A stretch of 64,000 nt of DNA from Mucilaginibacter sp. OK268 (lineage in GTDB: Bacteria > Bacteroidota > Bacteroidia > Sphingobacteriales > Sphingobacteriaceae), in assembly GCF_900103125.1 (NCBI RefSeq), contig NZ_FNJV01000009.1:124001-188000 (forward strand). Reading direction: 5' to 3'. Shown here piece after piece: positions 16,386 to 24,932 of this stretch. The translations under genes and the position numbers were made by a program. How positions within the stretch are numbered: the stretch's first letter is position 1; every line of letters starts with the position of its first letter. The notes beneath the pieces were generated by a model that saw nothing but the letters and a program-made list of their open reading frames with translations, searched no databases and was not told where the DNA came from.

Positions 16386-16964
16386 TTACTTCACTATCCT
16401 CTTCACGTTATCCTTTACAAAAGTATCCCAGCCGGAGTATGATTTTTTACTGCCGGTTTTGCTGCCTGTGGATATGCGTTGAAAGGAATGGCAAACGGCA
16501 ACGGCCAGTCCGTCGGTAGCATCCAGAAAATCAGGGGTTTCTTTAAAGCTGAGCAGGTTTTGCAACATGGCGGCTACTTGTTCTTTTGTAGCGTTACCAT
16601 TTCCCGTGATGGATTGTTTTATTTTACGGGGGGCATATTCCGTAATATCGATACTGCGCGACAACGCTGCGGCCATAGCCACGCCCTGCGCACGGCCCAG
16701 CTTAAGCATTACCTGTATGTTTTTGCCATAGAAAGGGGCTTCAATGGCCAGGCAATCGGGCTTGTAATTATCAATAAGGGCTACGGTTTTTTCGAATATG
16801 CGCTGCAGTTTGAGCATATGATCGTCCATCTTGTCCATCTTCACTACGCCCAGGGCTATGAGCTCAATTTTAGGTCCGGTTTCTTTAACCAGGCCATAGC
16901 CCATCACGGCGGTGCCGGGGTCGATGCCTAAAATAATGCGTTCTTTAGTGTTTGCTTGCTGCAC
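16386..16964 (-). CDS. ruvC: Crossover junction endodeoxyribonuclease RuvC
   Basis: RuvC cuts Holliday junctions with RuvAB during recombination. The 192-residue protein has the RNase H-fold acidic residues: Asp15 in LGIDPGTAVMG, Glu75 in AIEAPFYGKN, and Asp148 and Asp151 in LDATDGLAVA. APRKIKQSITGNGNA is the conserved junction-binding segment. The start is the GTG at 16962-16964. A TAnnTTTG box (TACCTTTG) at 16969-16976 lies only four bases upstream, so the transcript may have almost no leader. No ruvA or ruvB is nearby. Confidence 0.94.
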   Translation of the reverse strand: MQQANTKERIILGIDPGTAVMGYGLVKETGPKIELIALGVVKMDKMDDHMLKLQRIFEKTVALIDNYKPDCLAIEAPFYGKNIQVMLKLGRAQGVAMAAALSRSIDITEYAPRKIKQSITGNGNATKEQVAAMLQNLLSFKETPDFLDATDGLAVAVCHSFQRISTGSKTGSKKSYSGWDTFVKDNVKRIVK

Positions 16965-17019
16965 GTTTCAAAGGTAGTTATAACGAAGCTAAAAGCGGAA
17001 GGCGGAAAGCCGAAAGCTT

Positions 17020-17649
17020 TTATTCTTTTAAGATCGCCATATACTGTTCCCGGCTGATCATGCGAGCACCCATCGATTCCATGTGGCCGGTGTGTACCTG
17101 GCAATCTATCAGCTTGTAAAGACCGCTTTGGCATACGTGGATGAGCGCTGTTTTGGAGGCGTTGCTTACTTTGCTGAACATGCTTTCGCCGCAAAAAACA
17201 TCGCCTACCTGCACGCCGTAAATACCGCCAACAAGCTCGTTATTTTGCCAAACCTCAAACGAATGGGCATGGCCTTCGGCATGCAGCTGGTTATAGGCTG
17301 CTTTCATATCATCGGTGATCCAGGTACCGTCCTGTCCTTCGCGCGGAACGGTGGAGCAGGCTGTGATGACCTCGTTAAAACAGGTATCGGCAGTAACGCT
17401 AAACCTGCCCGAGTTGAGTACCCGGCGCATGGAACCGGATATGTTGAGTTCCTGCGGATAAAGCACAAAACGTTCATGCGGCGAATACCACAGGATAGGC
17501 GTTTCATCACTGTACCAGGGGAAGATGCCGTTTTGATAGGCCAGCAGCAGCCGCAGGGTCGACAGATCGCCGCCTACAGCCAGGAGCCCGTCTGGCTCGG
17601 CCAGATCGGGCTCGGGAAATAGTAAACGTTTATCGAGCCTGAATATCAT
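17020..17649 (-). CDS. aat: Leucyl/phenylalanyl-tRNA--protein transferase
   Basis: Aat adds Leu or Phe to N-terminal Arg or Lys of proteins and so marks them for ClpS/ClpAP (N-degron pathway). PEPDLAEPDGLLAVGGDL, NGIFPWYSDETPILWYSP and GTWITDDMKAAY are family blocks; GVQVGDVFCGESMFS is the conserved C-terminal core. The frame is open to 17658, but that TTG lies in a TAnnTTTG box (17656-17663). The ATG at 17649 (MIFRLDKRLLFPEP) fits the family and is chosen, giving 209 residues. Confidence 0.94.
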   Translation of the reverse strand: MIFRLDKRLLFPEPDLAEPDGLLAVGGDLSTLRLLLAYQNGIFPWYSDETPILWYSPHERFVLYPQELNISGSMRRVLNSGRFSVTADTCFNEVITACSTVPREGQDGTWITDDMKAAYNQLHAEGHAHSFEVWQNNELVGGIYGVQVGDVFCGESMFSKVSNASKTALIHVCQSGLYKLIDCQVHTGHMESMGARMISREQYMAILKE

Positions 17650-17861
17650 CAGGCGCAAATTTAAGCTTTTATCGTTTCTATTAATGTTGGTATCCGTATT
17701 TGGGAAATTTGCCTGTAATTATTTGAAAGGCTGGCGCGTATAGTAAATAAGAATATAATTTATATATTGCTTTACTGTAATTTTGGCATCAGCAAAATAA
17801 AGGTTGTGCTTAAATGTATGCCATTTGTTGAACTGGCATCTGGATTGATATACTGTAATTA

Positions 17862-19046
17862 ATGAAACAAAAATTTTATGATACTGCTGTGAAGCAGGAA
17901 AAAGCTGTTTTGGTTGGTGTAATGACACCGCACGTAACCGATGAGCAGGAGAAGGAGTATTTAGAGGAGCTGGAATTTTTAGTAGCCACAGCCGGTGGCG
18001 AAACCGTAAAGAGCTTTACCCAAAAACTACAACGCCCGGATAGGGCAACTTTTGTAGGTTCCGGTAAGCTGGAAGATATTAAAGCCTTTGTAATAGAAGA
18101 AGAGATTGATATGGTAGTTTTTGACGACGAGCTGTCGCCATCGCAACTACGTAATATCGAGAACGAACTACAGGTAAAGATACTTGACCGTAATAACCTG
18201 ATACTGGATATTTTTGCTAACCGGGCACAAACCGCCCAGGCCAAAACCCAGGTGGAGCTGGCCCAGCTGCAATACCTGTTACCTCGCCTTACCCGTTTAT
18301 GGACTCACTTGGAGCGTCAGAAGGGTGGTATCGGTATGCGTGGTCCGGGTGAGTCGCAAATTGAAACGGACAGGCGTTTGATCCTGAATAAAATATCGCT
18401 GCTGAAAGAAAAACTAAAGCAGATAGATAAGCAGAACGAAACACAGCGCAAAAACCGTAACCAAATGGTGCGTGCCGCTTTGGTGGGGTATACCAACGTG
18501 GGTAAATCAACCATCATGAACATGATATCCAAATCGGAGGTGTTTGCCGAGAACAAACTGTTTGCTACGCTGGATACTACCGTTCGGAAAGTGGTAATTG
18601 AGAATGTACCCTTCCTGCTGTCAGATACGGTTGGATTTATCCGTAAACTGCCTCACCATTTGGTAGAGTGTTTTAAATCGACCCTTGATGAGGTGCGCGA
18701 AGCCGATATCCTGGTGCATGTGGTGGATGTATCGCATCCTAATTTTGAAGACCAGATACGCACGGTAAACGAAACGCTGAAAGACATTGGAGCCATTGAT
18801 AAAAAAATGATCACGGTATTTAACAAGATAGATGCTTTTAAACCAGAGGAGCACCAGTTGGAACCACAGGCAGAGCCACTTACTTTGGATGATTTTAAAC
18901 ATAGCTGGATGGCTAAGAATAACAGTCCTGCGATATTTATATCAGCTACTAAAAAAGAAAACGTAGATGAATTCAGGGATCTGCTTTACAACGAAGTAAA
19001 GGCCATACATACCGAAAGGTATCCGTATGATCAGTTGTTGTATTGA
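17862..19046 (+). CDS. hflX: GTPase HflX
   Basis: HflX is a ribosome-associated GTPase that splits stalled 70S ribosomes under stress. The protein has 394 residues. The N-terminal HflX domain ends with GGIGMRGPGESQIETDRR, the family signature. A coiled-coil linker follows, then the GTPase domain with GYTNVGKST (G1, near residue 209), DTVGFIRKLPH (G3) and FNKID (G4). It diverges from aat. Confidence 0.96.
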   Translation: MKQKFYDTAVKQEKAVLVGVMTPHVTDEQEKEYLEELEFLVATAGGETVKSFTQKLQRPDRATFVGSGKLEDIKAFVIEEEIDMVVFDDELSPSQLRNIENELQVKILDRNNLILDIFANRAQTAQAKTQVELAQLQYLLPRLTRLWTHLERQKGGIGMRGPGESQIETDRRLILNKISLLKEKLKQIDKQNETQRKNRNQMVRAALVGYTNVGKSTIMNMISKSEVFAENKLFATLDTTVRKVVIENVPFLLSDTVGFIRKLPHHLVECFKSTLDEVREADILVHVVDVSHPNFEDQIRTVNETLKDIGAIDKKMITVFNKIDAFKPEEHQLEPQAEPLTLDDFKHSWMAKNNSPAIFISATKKENVDEFRDLLYNEVKAIHTERYPYDQLLY

Positions 19047-19078
19047 GACCTGAAATACGAATATTTTAGAAGATAACT

Positions 19079-19624
19079 ATGAATAAAGTTTTTACATCAG
19101 CAATATTAACGGTTATAATGGTGCTGATGTATGCCACTGTTCATGCGCAGGCACGCAGCGGAATAGGCCTTGGTTTGGGTGCCAATATCCCATTTGCATC
19201 AGGTTACAGCCCCGGAGTTGATGTCAATGTTCAGGGTAATATACGTCTTAGCGATGCCTTTGCACTGGTACCTGCAATAGGTGTTAAGCAAATAAAAGGC
19301 GACAACGCGATTATTCATGAGGGCCCTCAGGGTTATAGTACCTATACCCGGGGCGATCTGGGGGGAGTTAGCCTTGCATTTAGCGGCAAATACTATTTTG
19401 ATAAACAATGGTTTGCGAGTGCTGGAATTGTAGGAATTATTAATGCCGACAGGTCCAGCAGCGGCGGCACGCTTGCTCTTGGGTACCAGGTACCGCTTGA
19501 TAACCAAAACAATGTAGAGTTCAACTTGAGTGGCAGCATTTTAAAGTGGAGCAGGACAAGCGGCAGTACTACCGTGCCAGTGGCTGGTTTAAGAGTAGCT
19601 TATAATTTCAATTTCAGAAGATAG
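19079..19624 (+). CDS. Outer-membrane beta-barrel protein
   Basis: This 181-residue protein has a signal peptide ending near VHAQA. Alternating beta-strand sequence follows, with GIGLGLGANIPF near the start and LRVAYNFNFRR at the end. The final aromatic strand is typical of small eight-stranded outer-membrane barrels. It follows hflX after 32 bases and may be cotranscribed. The function is unknown. Confidence 0.7.
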   Translation: MNKVFTSAILTVIMVLMYATVHAQARSGIGLGLGANIPFASGYSPGVDVNVQGNIRLSDAFALVPAIGVKQIKGDNAIIHEGPQGYSTYTRGDLGGVSLAFSGKYYFDKQWFASAGIVGIINADRSSSGGTLALGYQVPLDNQNNVEFNLSGSILKWSRTSGSTTVPVAGLRVAYNFNFRR

Positions 19625-19667
19625 TTGCTTTACGGGTCCATAGGTACCAAAGGGGGATAAAACTGAA

Positions 19668-19760
19668 GTCATGCCGAATTTATTTCGGTATCTCACATAG
19701 CAGATTGTACGCATGACTGTCACTTCTTCTGTGGGATCCTGAAACAAGTTCAGGATGACT
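19668..19760. repeat. Dispersed palindromic repeat family C, copy 1
   Basis: GTCATGCCGAATTTATTTCG at the left is matched by ATCCTGAAACAAGTTCAGG and ATGAC at the right, between two convergent genes. It shares arms with the element at 36813-36908. Confidence 0.8.
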
Positions 19761-19787
19761 GTGGAGAATAGGATAAAAGGGAAATTA

Positions 19788-20975
19788 TCAGGAGCTTTCC
19801 CGATATTTTAAATTTGTTAATTTATTAGGTTTCAGATAGAGATAATCGTTTTTGAAATCCATTATCATATTAAATCTCTTCAAAACATCATCGCCCAAAT
19901 AGTTGATCATAAAGCCCACAGGGTTTTTACCGCCTAAAATAAGGGTTGGGATATTGGTCAGTTTAAAACCATTGATCTTTAATGCAGGAGCAAGCACTAT
20001 TTTAGTTTCATATCCAACTCCTCTTGGGTCATGAATTATGGATGATTTGAGCAGCTTTAAATTCCTGGGGAAATTTTGCTGGCTTACCCAGGTACTATCT
20101 ACAACTACAGCCTGTTCCGAGCCTGTATCAAATAAAAAACTGCCGGTATATTTTTTATTTTCTATTTCAAAAGTCCCTTTGGCGGTAACAAAAGAGCGGA
20201 TGATCTTCAGCTTTGATCGCACATAACCTTTGGGGATTTTTAAGGGTTTGGAATGGATGATCAACAAATTTTGATCATAGTTGATCTCCAAAGTTTTACT
20301 CTCAAACAGGTTCCAGCCAAAACGCCCGTCCATATCGTACGCGGTTAATCCTGTAGCCACTACTTCGGGATCGGTCCAAACGGATTTCCCCATTTGTAAT
20401 TTAAAAACCTTAATTAAATTATTGTAATTAGGCTTTGCTTTACCGGCCAAAGCATCGGGCTGGTTGGATAGTAGCTTTGTTTTTTTGAGGATAGCATCCC
20501 TGGTTAACCTAAAATCCCAGGAGCCGCTATCAAAATCAAGGTTTAAAGTATCGGTATTGTTAATGATGGTTTTTACACAGATGGCATTATTGGCAGTTAA
20601 CGTAAACGGGATAGTATCATGCGTGGCAATATTGTTTTGTGATTTATCTTCGGGTGGTATAGCGCTTGCAATTTGCGTATAGCAGGAATCTTTACCATTT
20701 AACAATACAACAAAATTAAACTTAGTCCCTGGTTTTACTTTTACCCTGATGGAGTCGATATCGGTATAAAAAGTAACCCATTTGGCTTTTCTTGATCTTT
20801 CGGCGGTAAAAACATCCGGCCTGATCTTTGGCGAAAGTGTCCAGGCGTTTTTATCTAAATAACCTCCGTCATTGATATCCGCACTTTTTGAGGTGGCTTT
20901 GATAACCGGCAGTTTTGATTGCGCAGATCCTGCATGAATCCATAAACACAGGATTAAGAAAAGAAGGTATTTCAT
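19788..20975 (-). CDS. Secreted retropepsin-like aspartyl protease homologue
   Basis: This 395-residue protein has a signal peptide (about residues 1-18, ending GSA). It has two aspartyl-protease-like motifs: DFDSGSW with Asp148 and LFDTGSEQAVV with Asp283. Each is followed by beta-rich sequence with a hydrophobic-Gly element (GFMINYLGDDVL near the C terminus). This resembles a two-lobe aspartyl protease or a duplicated retropepsin-like domain. The first motif has DSG where DTG is usual, so activity is uncertain. No neighbour indicates a substrate. Confidence 0.7.
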   Translation of the reverse strand: MKYLLFLILCLWIHAGSAQSKLPVIKATSKSADINDGGYLDKNAWTLSPKIRPDVFTAERSRKAKWVTFYTDIDSIRVKVKPGTKFNFVVLLNGKDSCYTQIASAIPPEDKSQNNIATHDTIPFTLTANNAICVKTIINNTDTLNLDFDSGSWDFRLTRDAILKKTKLLSNQPDALAGKAKPNYNNLIKVFKLQMGKSVWTDPEVVATGLTAYDMDGRFGWNLFESKTLEINYDQNLLIIHSKPLKIPKGYVRSKLKIIRSFVTAKGTFEIENKKYTGSFLFDTGSEQAVVVDSTWVSQQNFPRNLKLLKSSIIHDPRGVGYETKIVLAPALKINGFKLTNIPTLILGGKNPVGFMINYLGDDVLKRFNMIMDFKNDYLYLKPNKLTNLKYRESS

Positions 20976-21058
20976 TTATTTTGATTGAGTTTTCTATGCA
21001 CTTACAAGATACATTATTCTGCTCTGTTAGAAATAGAAAATAAACCAGAAGCTCACCG

Positions 21059-21952
21059 TTAGCGAGTTTTAATATCTGTAATTGCCTTATCTAAAAGAGT
21101 ATTAAACTCCTGTGGTTTTTCAATCATCGGAAAATGCCCGGTAGCGTGAATGTATAATAATTTAAAGGGGATCTTATTAGCGGCTAAATGAGTGGTGTCG
21201 GTAGGTTCTACATCACTGTTGATGAGGTATAACTTCGTTTTCGCTGCTTTCAGCCCGGCTATCTCGTTAAAGTCGTTATTGTCTTCCATGCAGGCGGCGG
21301 CAATTGCAGTATCCACATGGGCAACATCGTTAAGTACTCTTTTTTTAACTGCCGCGGTAGTTGTGGTATAAAAGAGAGACTGATTGAAGTATTCAAAAGC
21401 TATTTGTTTGAAATGATGTTTTAGTGAATCTATAGCAGTGGCATATTCTTTTTTTGCTTGTGCGGTTTGCACCTGGTTCTTTCCAACATTTTTAAAAATA
21501 TCGACCACCACCAGGCCAATTACCTTTTGGGGATTATCGACGGCAGCCTGTAATACCACATCGCCCGACATGGAATGACCTACCAGGATCACCTTTTTCA
21601 GATCCAACTGTTTGATCACCGAATCAACATCGTGGCTAAATGCCAGCGTGTTCCACTGATTGCGGTTTTTGCCCGACTCGCCAAAGCCGGGCAGATCAAT
21701 AGCTACCACCCGGTATTTTTTGCCAAAATAAGTTACCTGATCGGCCCAGTACGATTTGTTGATGCACCAGCCATGTACAAAAAGTAAAGTGGTATCATTT
21801 TTACCCGTATCTGTATAAGCTATATTGACGCCATTATCATGAACGACTATTTTATCAATAGTATTTGATCCTGAGTTTTTAGAGCTGTTGTTGCAGGAGA
21901 TCACGGTTGCCGACAAAACGATGCCGGCTAACAGGTAGAATAATGGCTTCAT
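21059..21952 (-). CDS. Alpha/beta hydrolase lipoprotein
   Basis: This is an alpha/beta-hydrolase fold enzyme with a lipoprotein signal peptide (MKPLFYLLAG...ATVISC, lipidation Cys at about residue 20). LLFVHGWCINKSYW holds the oxyanion loop and VGHSMSGDVVL the nucleophile Ser. ATGHFPMIEKP near the C terminus has the catalytic His. The frame is open to 22006, but ATG at 21952 gives the proper signal peptide and is chosen (297 residues). The substrate is unknown; small-ester hydrolysis in the periplasm is plausible. Confidence 0.82.
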   Translation of the reverse strand: MKPLFYLLAGIVLSATVISCNNSSKNSGSNTIDKIVVHDNGVNIAYTDTGKNDTTLLFVHGWCINKSYWADQVTYFGKKYRVVAIDLPGFGESGKNRNQWNTLAFSHDVDSVIKQLDLKKVILVGHSMSGDVVLQAAVDNPQKVIGLVVVDIFKNVGKNQVQTAQAKKEYATAIDSLKHHFKQIAFEYFNQSLFYTTTTAAVKKRVLNDVAHVDTAIAAACMEDNNDFNEIAGLKAAKTKLYLINSDVEPTDTTHLAANKIPFKLLYIHATGHFPMIEKPQEFNTLLDKAITDIKTR

Positions 21953-22051
21953 ATGCAGTGATAGATTAATCACTGCAACATACCATTGTTTTTGTTGATA
22001 AAGCAATCATAAAGAAGGATTTAACTTTATTTAACAGATGCTTTTTATTAA

Positions 22052-22130
22052 GCCTGTCATGCTGAGCCCGTCGAAGCATAGTGGGTAGGGCCTCTCCGCA
22101 CGATCCTTCGACGGGCTCAGGATGACAGGC
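22052..22130. repeat. Dispersed palindromic repeat family A, copy 2
   Basis: GCCTGTCATGCTGAGCCCGT is mirrored by ACGGGCTCAGGATGACAGGC; the two 20-base arms are nearly perfect inverses. It lies between two minus-strand genes. Confidence 0.9.
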
Positions 22131-22155
22131 CGCGCCCGTCGAAATATCAAATTAA

Positions 22156-22650
22156 TTAAGCTGTAACGGTTGCAAGCAATTCTTCCAGTCGCGCGTGCGA
22201 GTCAAGAACGCCTTGCTCCATGCCGGATTGCAACATGCCGTCGCGATCAGCAACGGATTGAAATACGGATTGTGTAACTACCCTTGTCCTGTTATTGGGT
22301 AGGGCTTCAAATTTTGTAGTTTCCATTGCTACATGACCTGCTTCTGGTAAGCCTTCAAATTCAAATGTTTGGATGATACGTTCGGGAGCGGTGCTTTCAT
22401 GACAAACCCCATGAAAACCATACTCATTACCGGCCGGGTCTGTATGGATATAGCGATAGGATCCGCCTGCCCTGGCTTCAAATTTTTCTATCCGCATGGT
22501 GAGGTCGCATTGGCCGCCCAACCATTGTAATAGTAATTCAGGGTCGGTATATGCTTTAAAAACGAGCTCGCGTGGAGCATCAAATTCCCGGGTGATGAAA
22601 ATTTCCTGTTTGCCGGGTACGGCGGCGATGGTTGTTTGATTCTTTTCCAT
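22156..22650 (-). CDS. SRPBCC (AHSA1-like) family protein
   Basis: This 164-residue START/SRPBCC-fold protein is of the Aha1-C-like group. FITREFDAPRELVFKAYTDP and LLQWLGGQCD are the family start, and GGSYRYIHTDPAGNEYGFHG is the cavity strand block. It lies 26 bases downstream of an ArsR-type regulator on the same strand, a very common pair. Such proteins are thought to bind small hydrophobic ligands; the ligand is unknown. It should be controlled by the paired operators at 23027-23070. Confidence 0.9.
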   Translation of the reverse strand: MEKNQTTIAAVPGKQEIFITREFDAPRELVFKAYTDPELLLQWLGGQCDLTMRIEKFEARAGGSYRYIHTDPAGNEYGFHGVCHESTAPERIIQTFEFEGLPEAGHVAMETTKFEALPNNRTRVVTQSVFQSVADRDGMLQSGMEQGVLDSHARLEELLATVTA

Positions 22651-22676
22651 TTTTTTAATTTTTAATTGGTGCCTCT

Positions 22677-23021
22677 TTATTTTTTATCATTTGATCCATT
22701 TTCCTTTTGCATACGCGCCAGCAGATCATCCATTTTAGTAAAGCGTTCTTCTATACTCCTGCGGTATGGCTCTATCCATTGGGCCACCTCGTTCAATGGT
22801 TCAAGTCTCACTTCGCAATAGCGTTCCCGCCCGTTTTTTTTAACATCTATCAAACCGCACTCTATCAGGATCTTGATATGTTGCGATATGGCCGGCCTGC
22901 TTACCTCAAAGTTATCGGCAATGGCATTCAGGTTCAGGGGCTGCTGCGCGATCAGGTTAATGATCTGGCGGCGGGTAGGGTCGGCTATGGCCTGGAATAC
23001 GTCTCTTCTGGTGCTTGTCAT
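22677..23021 (-). CDS. ArsR-family transcriptional repressor
   Basis: This 114-residue winged-helix regulator has DPTRRQIINLIAQQPLNL and FEVSRPAISQHIKIL, the recognition helix region of ArsR/SmtB proteins. There is no CxC metal site, so it is the type paired with SRPBCC proteins and not a metal sensor. A promoter with two matching inverted repeats overlaps its start region, which indicates autorepression. It is the first gene of a two-gene operon. Confidence 0.92.
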   Translation of the reverse strand: MTSTRRDVFQAIADPTRRQIINLIAQQPLNLNAIADNFEVSRPAISQHIKILIECGLIDVKKNGRERYCEVRLEPLNEVAQWIEPYRRSIEERFTKMDDLLARMQKENGSNDKK

Positions 23022-23026
23022 AATGT

Positions 23027-23070
23027 GTAAGCGTTTGCTTACTCAAATATATATGTAAGCATTTACTTAC
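23027..23070 (-). promoter_or_regulatory. Two GTAAG-N6-CTTAC operators around the ArsR promoter
   Basis: GTAAGCGTTTGCTTAC at 23027-23042 and GTAAGCATTTACTTAC at 23055-23070 are 16-bp inverted repeats, 28 bases apart (start to start). The minus-strand -7 box TATATTTG (23044-23051) lies between them. The -33 TTTG (23072-23075) lies just beyond the second. The distal operator fills the promoter spacer and the proximal one covers the likely start of transcription. Confidence 0.8.
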
Positions 23071-23153
23071 GCAAATTTTTTTGAAATTTTTTTTGAGTGA
23101 AAGATGAATGGCTATCGAAAGGAGGGATATAGGGGGTATAAGCGATAAAAAAA

Positions 23154-23238
23154 GCGTCATTGCGAGGAACGAAGCAATCTCTATACTATACAGAGCGACT
23201 CTGCAAATCGGGGATTGCTTCGTTCCTCGCAATGACGC
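23154..23238. repeat. Dispersed palindromic repeat family B, copy 3
   Basis: GCGTCATTGCGAGGAACGAA and GAAGCAATC are mirrored by GATTGCTTCGTTCCTCGC and AATGACGC. It sits between the ArsR operon and mqnD, and is nearly the same as copy 2 at 16221-16317. Confidence 0.9.
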
Positions 23239-23277
23239 GTGGGTACATATGGCTTTAATATATCGTTAAAGCTACCT

Positions 23278-24138
23278 TTAGTGGGCAAGAGAAGTTAAAA
23301 ATAACTCTTCTTTTATAGCCGGAATGGTATTGTTTTTCAGTGCGGTATCAAAAAGCAGGTTGATGGCTTTACGGCCCTCTTCGCCCAGGTCAATGGAGTA
23401 TTTGTTTACGTAGAGATCAATGTGTTTGTACATCACTTCTTCGCTCATTTCCTGGGCATGCGAGCGGATAAACTCCAGTCCGGATTTTGGATTGGCGAAG
23501 GCAAACTCTACCGATTTGCGCAATACTCTGTTTAATTTATGTTGTACATCAACAGGTAAATTACGGTTGGCTACAATGCCGCCCAAAGGTATGGCGCAGC
23601 CGGTTTGTTTTTCCCAGTAACCGCCCAGGTCCAGGATCTTTTTTAAACCTTTATCCTGGTAAGTGAAGCGGTTTTCATGGATGATCAAACCCACATCAAC
23701 ACGACCTTCCAGCACCGCATTTTCAATGTCCGAAAACACCAGTTCCACCTTATTGGTAGCATTGGGAAATGCGTAACCTAACAAAAAGTTGGCCGTGGTG
23801 TATTTACCGGGGATACCGATTTTGAGTTGTGGGTTGCCGGATGCGAGTTGCGCGTGCAATTCATCCTCATTTTCCTTGCATATTAACATCGGCCCAACGC
23901 CGTAACCTAAGGCACTGCCCGAGTCGAGCAATACATATTTATCGGCCACGTAGGCAAAAGCATGGTAGCTCAGTTTGGTCACATCCAGTTCACCGCGAAA
24001 GGCTTTTTGGTTCAAGGTTTCCACATCATCATAAAAAACCTCAAACTCCAGGCCTTCGGTATCAATTTTATGGTGAATCAGGGCATCGAAAATAAAAGTA
24101 TCGTTAGGGCAGGGCGAAAAGCCGAGTGTTAGTTTCAT
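23278..24138 (-). CDS. mqnD: 1,4-dihydroxy-6-naphthoate synthase
   Basis: MqnD converts cyclic dehypoxanthinyl futalosine to 1,4-dihydroxy-6-naphthoate in the futalosine route to menaquinone. The 286-residue periplasmic-binding-protein-like fold begins LGFSPCPNDTFIFDAL, the family signature. ETLNQKAFRGELDVTKLSYH and SALGYGVGPMLI follow in place. It lies 101 bases after mqnB on the same strand across a word repeat, which supports the futalosine pathway in this organism. Confidence 0.95.
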   Translation of the reverse strand: MKLTLGFSPCPNDTFIFDALIHHKIDTEGLEFEVFYDDVETLNQKAFRGELDVTKLSYHAFAYVADKYVLLDSGSALGYGVGPMLICKENEDELHAQLASGNPQLKIGIPGKYTTANFLLGYAFPNATNKVELVFSDIENAVLEGRVDVGLIIHENRFTYQDKGLKKILDLGGYWEKQTGCAIPLGGIVANRNLPVDVQHKLNRVLRKSVEFAFANPKSGLEFIRSHAQEMSEEVMYKHIDLYVNKYSIDLGEEGRKAINLLFDTALKNNTIPAIKEELFLTSLAH

Positions 24139-24149
24139 CGTTGTAGTTT

Positions 24150-24236
24150 TTTATTGGAGCAAAGATTTTTGGAACAAAGAGCAAGGATCTTTTTTTAATC
24201 CTTGTTCCTTGCTCTCCTCATCCTTGTTCCCCAAAA
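24150..24236. repeat. Mirrored 'AAGGAACAAGGAT' word repeat
   Basis: GGAACAAAGAGCAAGGATC on the left is mirrored by ATCCTTGTTCCTTGCTCTCC on the right, with CATCCTTGTTCC as a third unit. It occupies the whole mqnB-mqnD spacer and could fold within the transcript. Confidence 0.7.
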
Positions 24237-24239
24237 GCC

Positions 24240-24860
24240 TTAATTATTAATGATCTGGTTAACCAGATCAATGGCAAAGTTATTCAGATTTTTAATGGCA
24301 AGCTGTATATCCCAGTTGTCGCGGTTACGTTTTTCTACATAATTTGACACTGATCTGATCTGCAGGCAGGGTGTATTAAACTGGCGGCAGGCATAAAAAA
24401 AGGCAGCGCCTTCCATGGTCTCTATCTGCGGGTTCAATCTTCGCTGTATTTTTTGAATGGATTCCTCGTTGCCATGCACGGTATTTACCGTAATGGCCTT
24501 TGCTTTGGCCAGGTAAAGACTACTGCAAACCTGTTCCAGTGTGGTAGTTGGCTTAAACGTGTTTTCGCCAAAACCAAGGGTGGTAATAGGTATAAATTCC
24601 TGGTCGTCTTCGGCGCCTGTTTCGGCAAAGGTATCCTCGGTAATCTCAACTACATAGCCAGGGGTAATGCTGCGATCAAAGCTGCCGGCAATACCCAGGT
24701 TAATCACCAGATCGTATTTGTGCATATTAAACTGACGGCCCAGGGCAAAGGCAGTGGGTACCATGCCGGCGCCGGTTATCAGTACATCAAGCTTATTTCC
24801 AAAACTGTTTACTAAAGGTTCAACCTCAAAGGATGTGGCTGCTACAATTAATATGAGCAT
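24240..24860 (-). CDS. mqnB: Futalosine hydrolase
   Basis: MqnB removes hypoxanthine from futalosine in menaquinone synthesis. The 206-residue protein has the MTA/SAH nucleosidase-like fold: LITGAGMVPTAFALG, LVINLGIAGSFD, and the ETMEGAAFFYAC substrate loop. It begins within a few bases of MLILIVAATSFEVEP. The downstream mqnD supports the assignment over MTA/SAH nucleosidase. Confidence 0.92.
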   Translation of the reverse strand: MLILIVAATSFEVEPLVNSFGNKLDVLITGAGMVPTAFALGRQFNMHKYDLVINLGIAGSFDRSITPGYVVEITEDTFAETGAEDDQEFIPITTLGFGENTFKPTTTLEQVCSSLYLAKAKAITVNTVHGNEESIQKIQRRLNPQIETMEGAAFFYACRQFNTPCLQIRSVSNYVEKRNRDNWDIQLAIKNLNNFAIDLVNQIINN

Positions 24861-24910
24861 ATAGGTTTTTTTGACTGCTAAGATAAAACAACTCAGCTAT
24901 TTTTGTTTTG

Positions 24911-24918
24911 TATATTTG
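24911..24918 (+). promoter_or_regulatory. -7 promoter box of queD-folE
   Basis: TATATTTG is an exact TAnnTTTG match, 14 bases before the ATG at 24933. The spacing argues that translation starts at this ATG (or the adjacent one at 24936) and not at the TTG at 24903. Confidence 0.6.
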
Positions 24919-24932
24919 CACCCACAAATATT

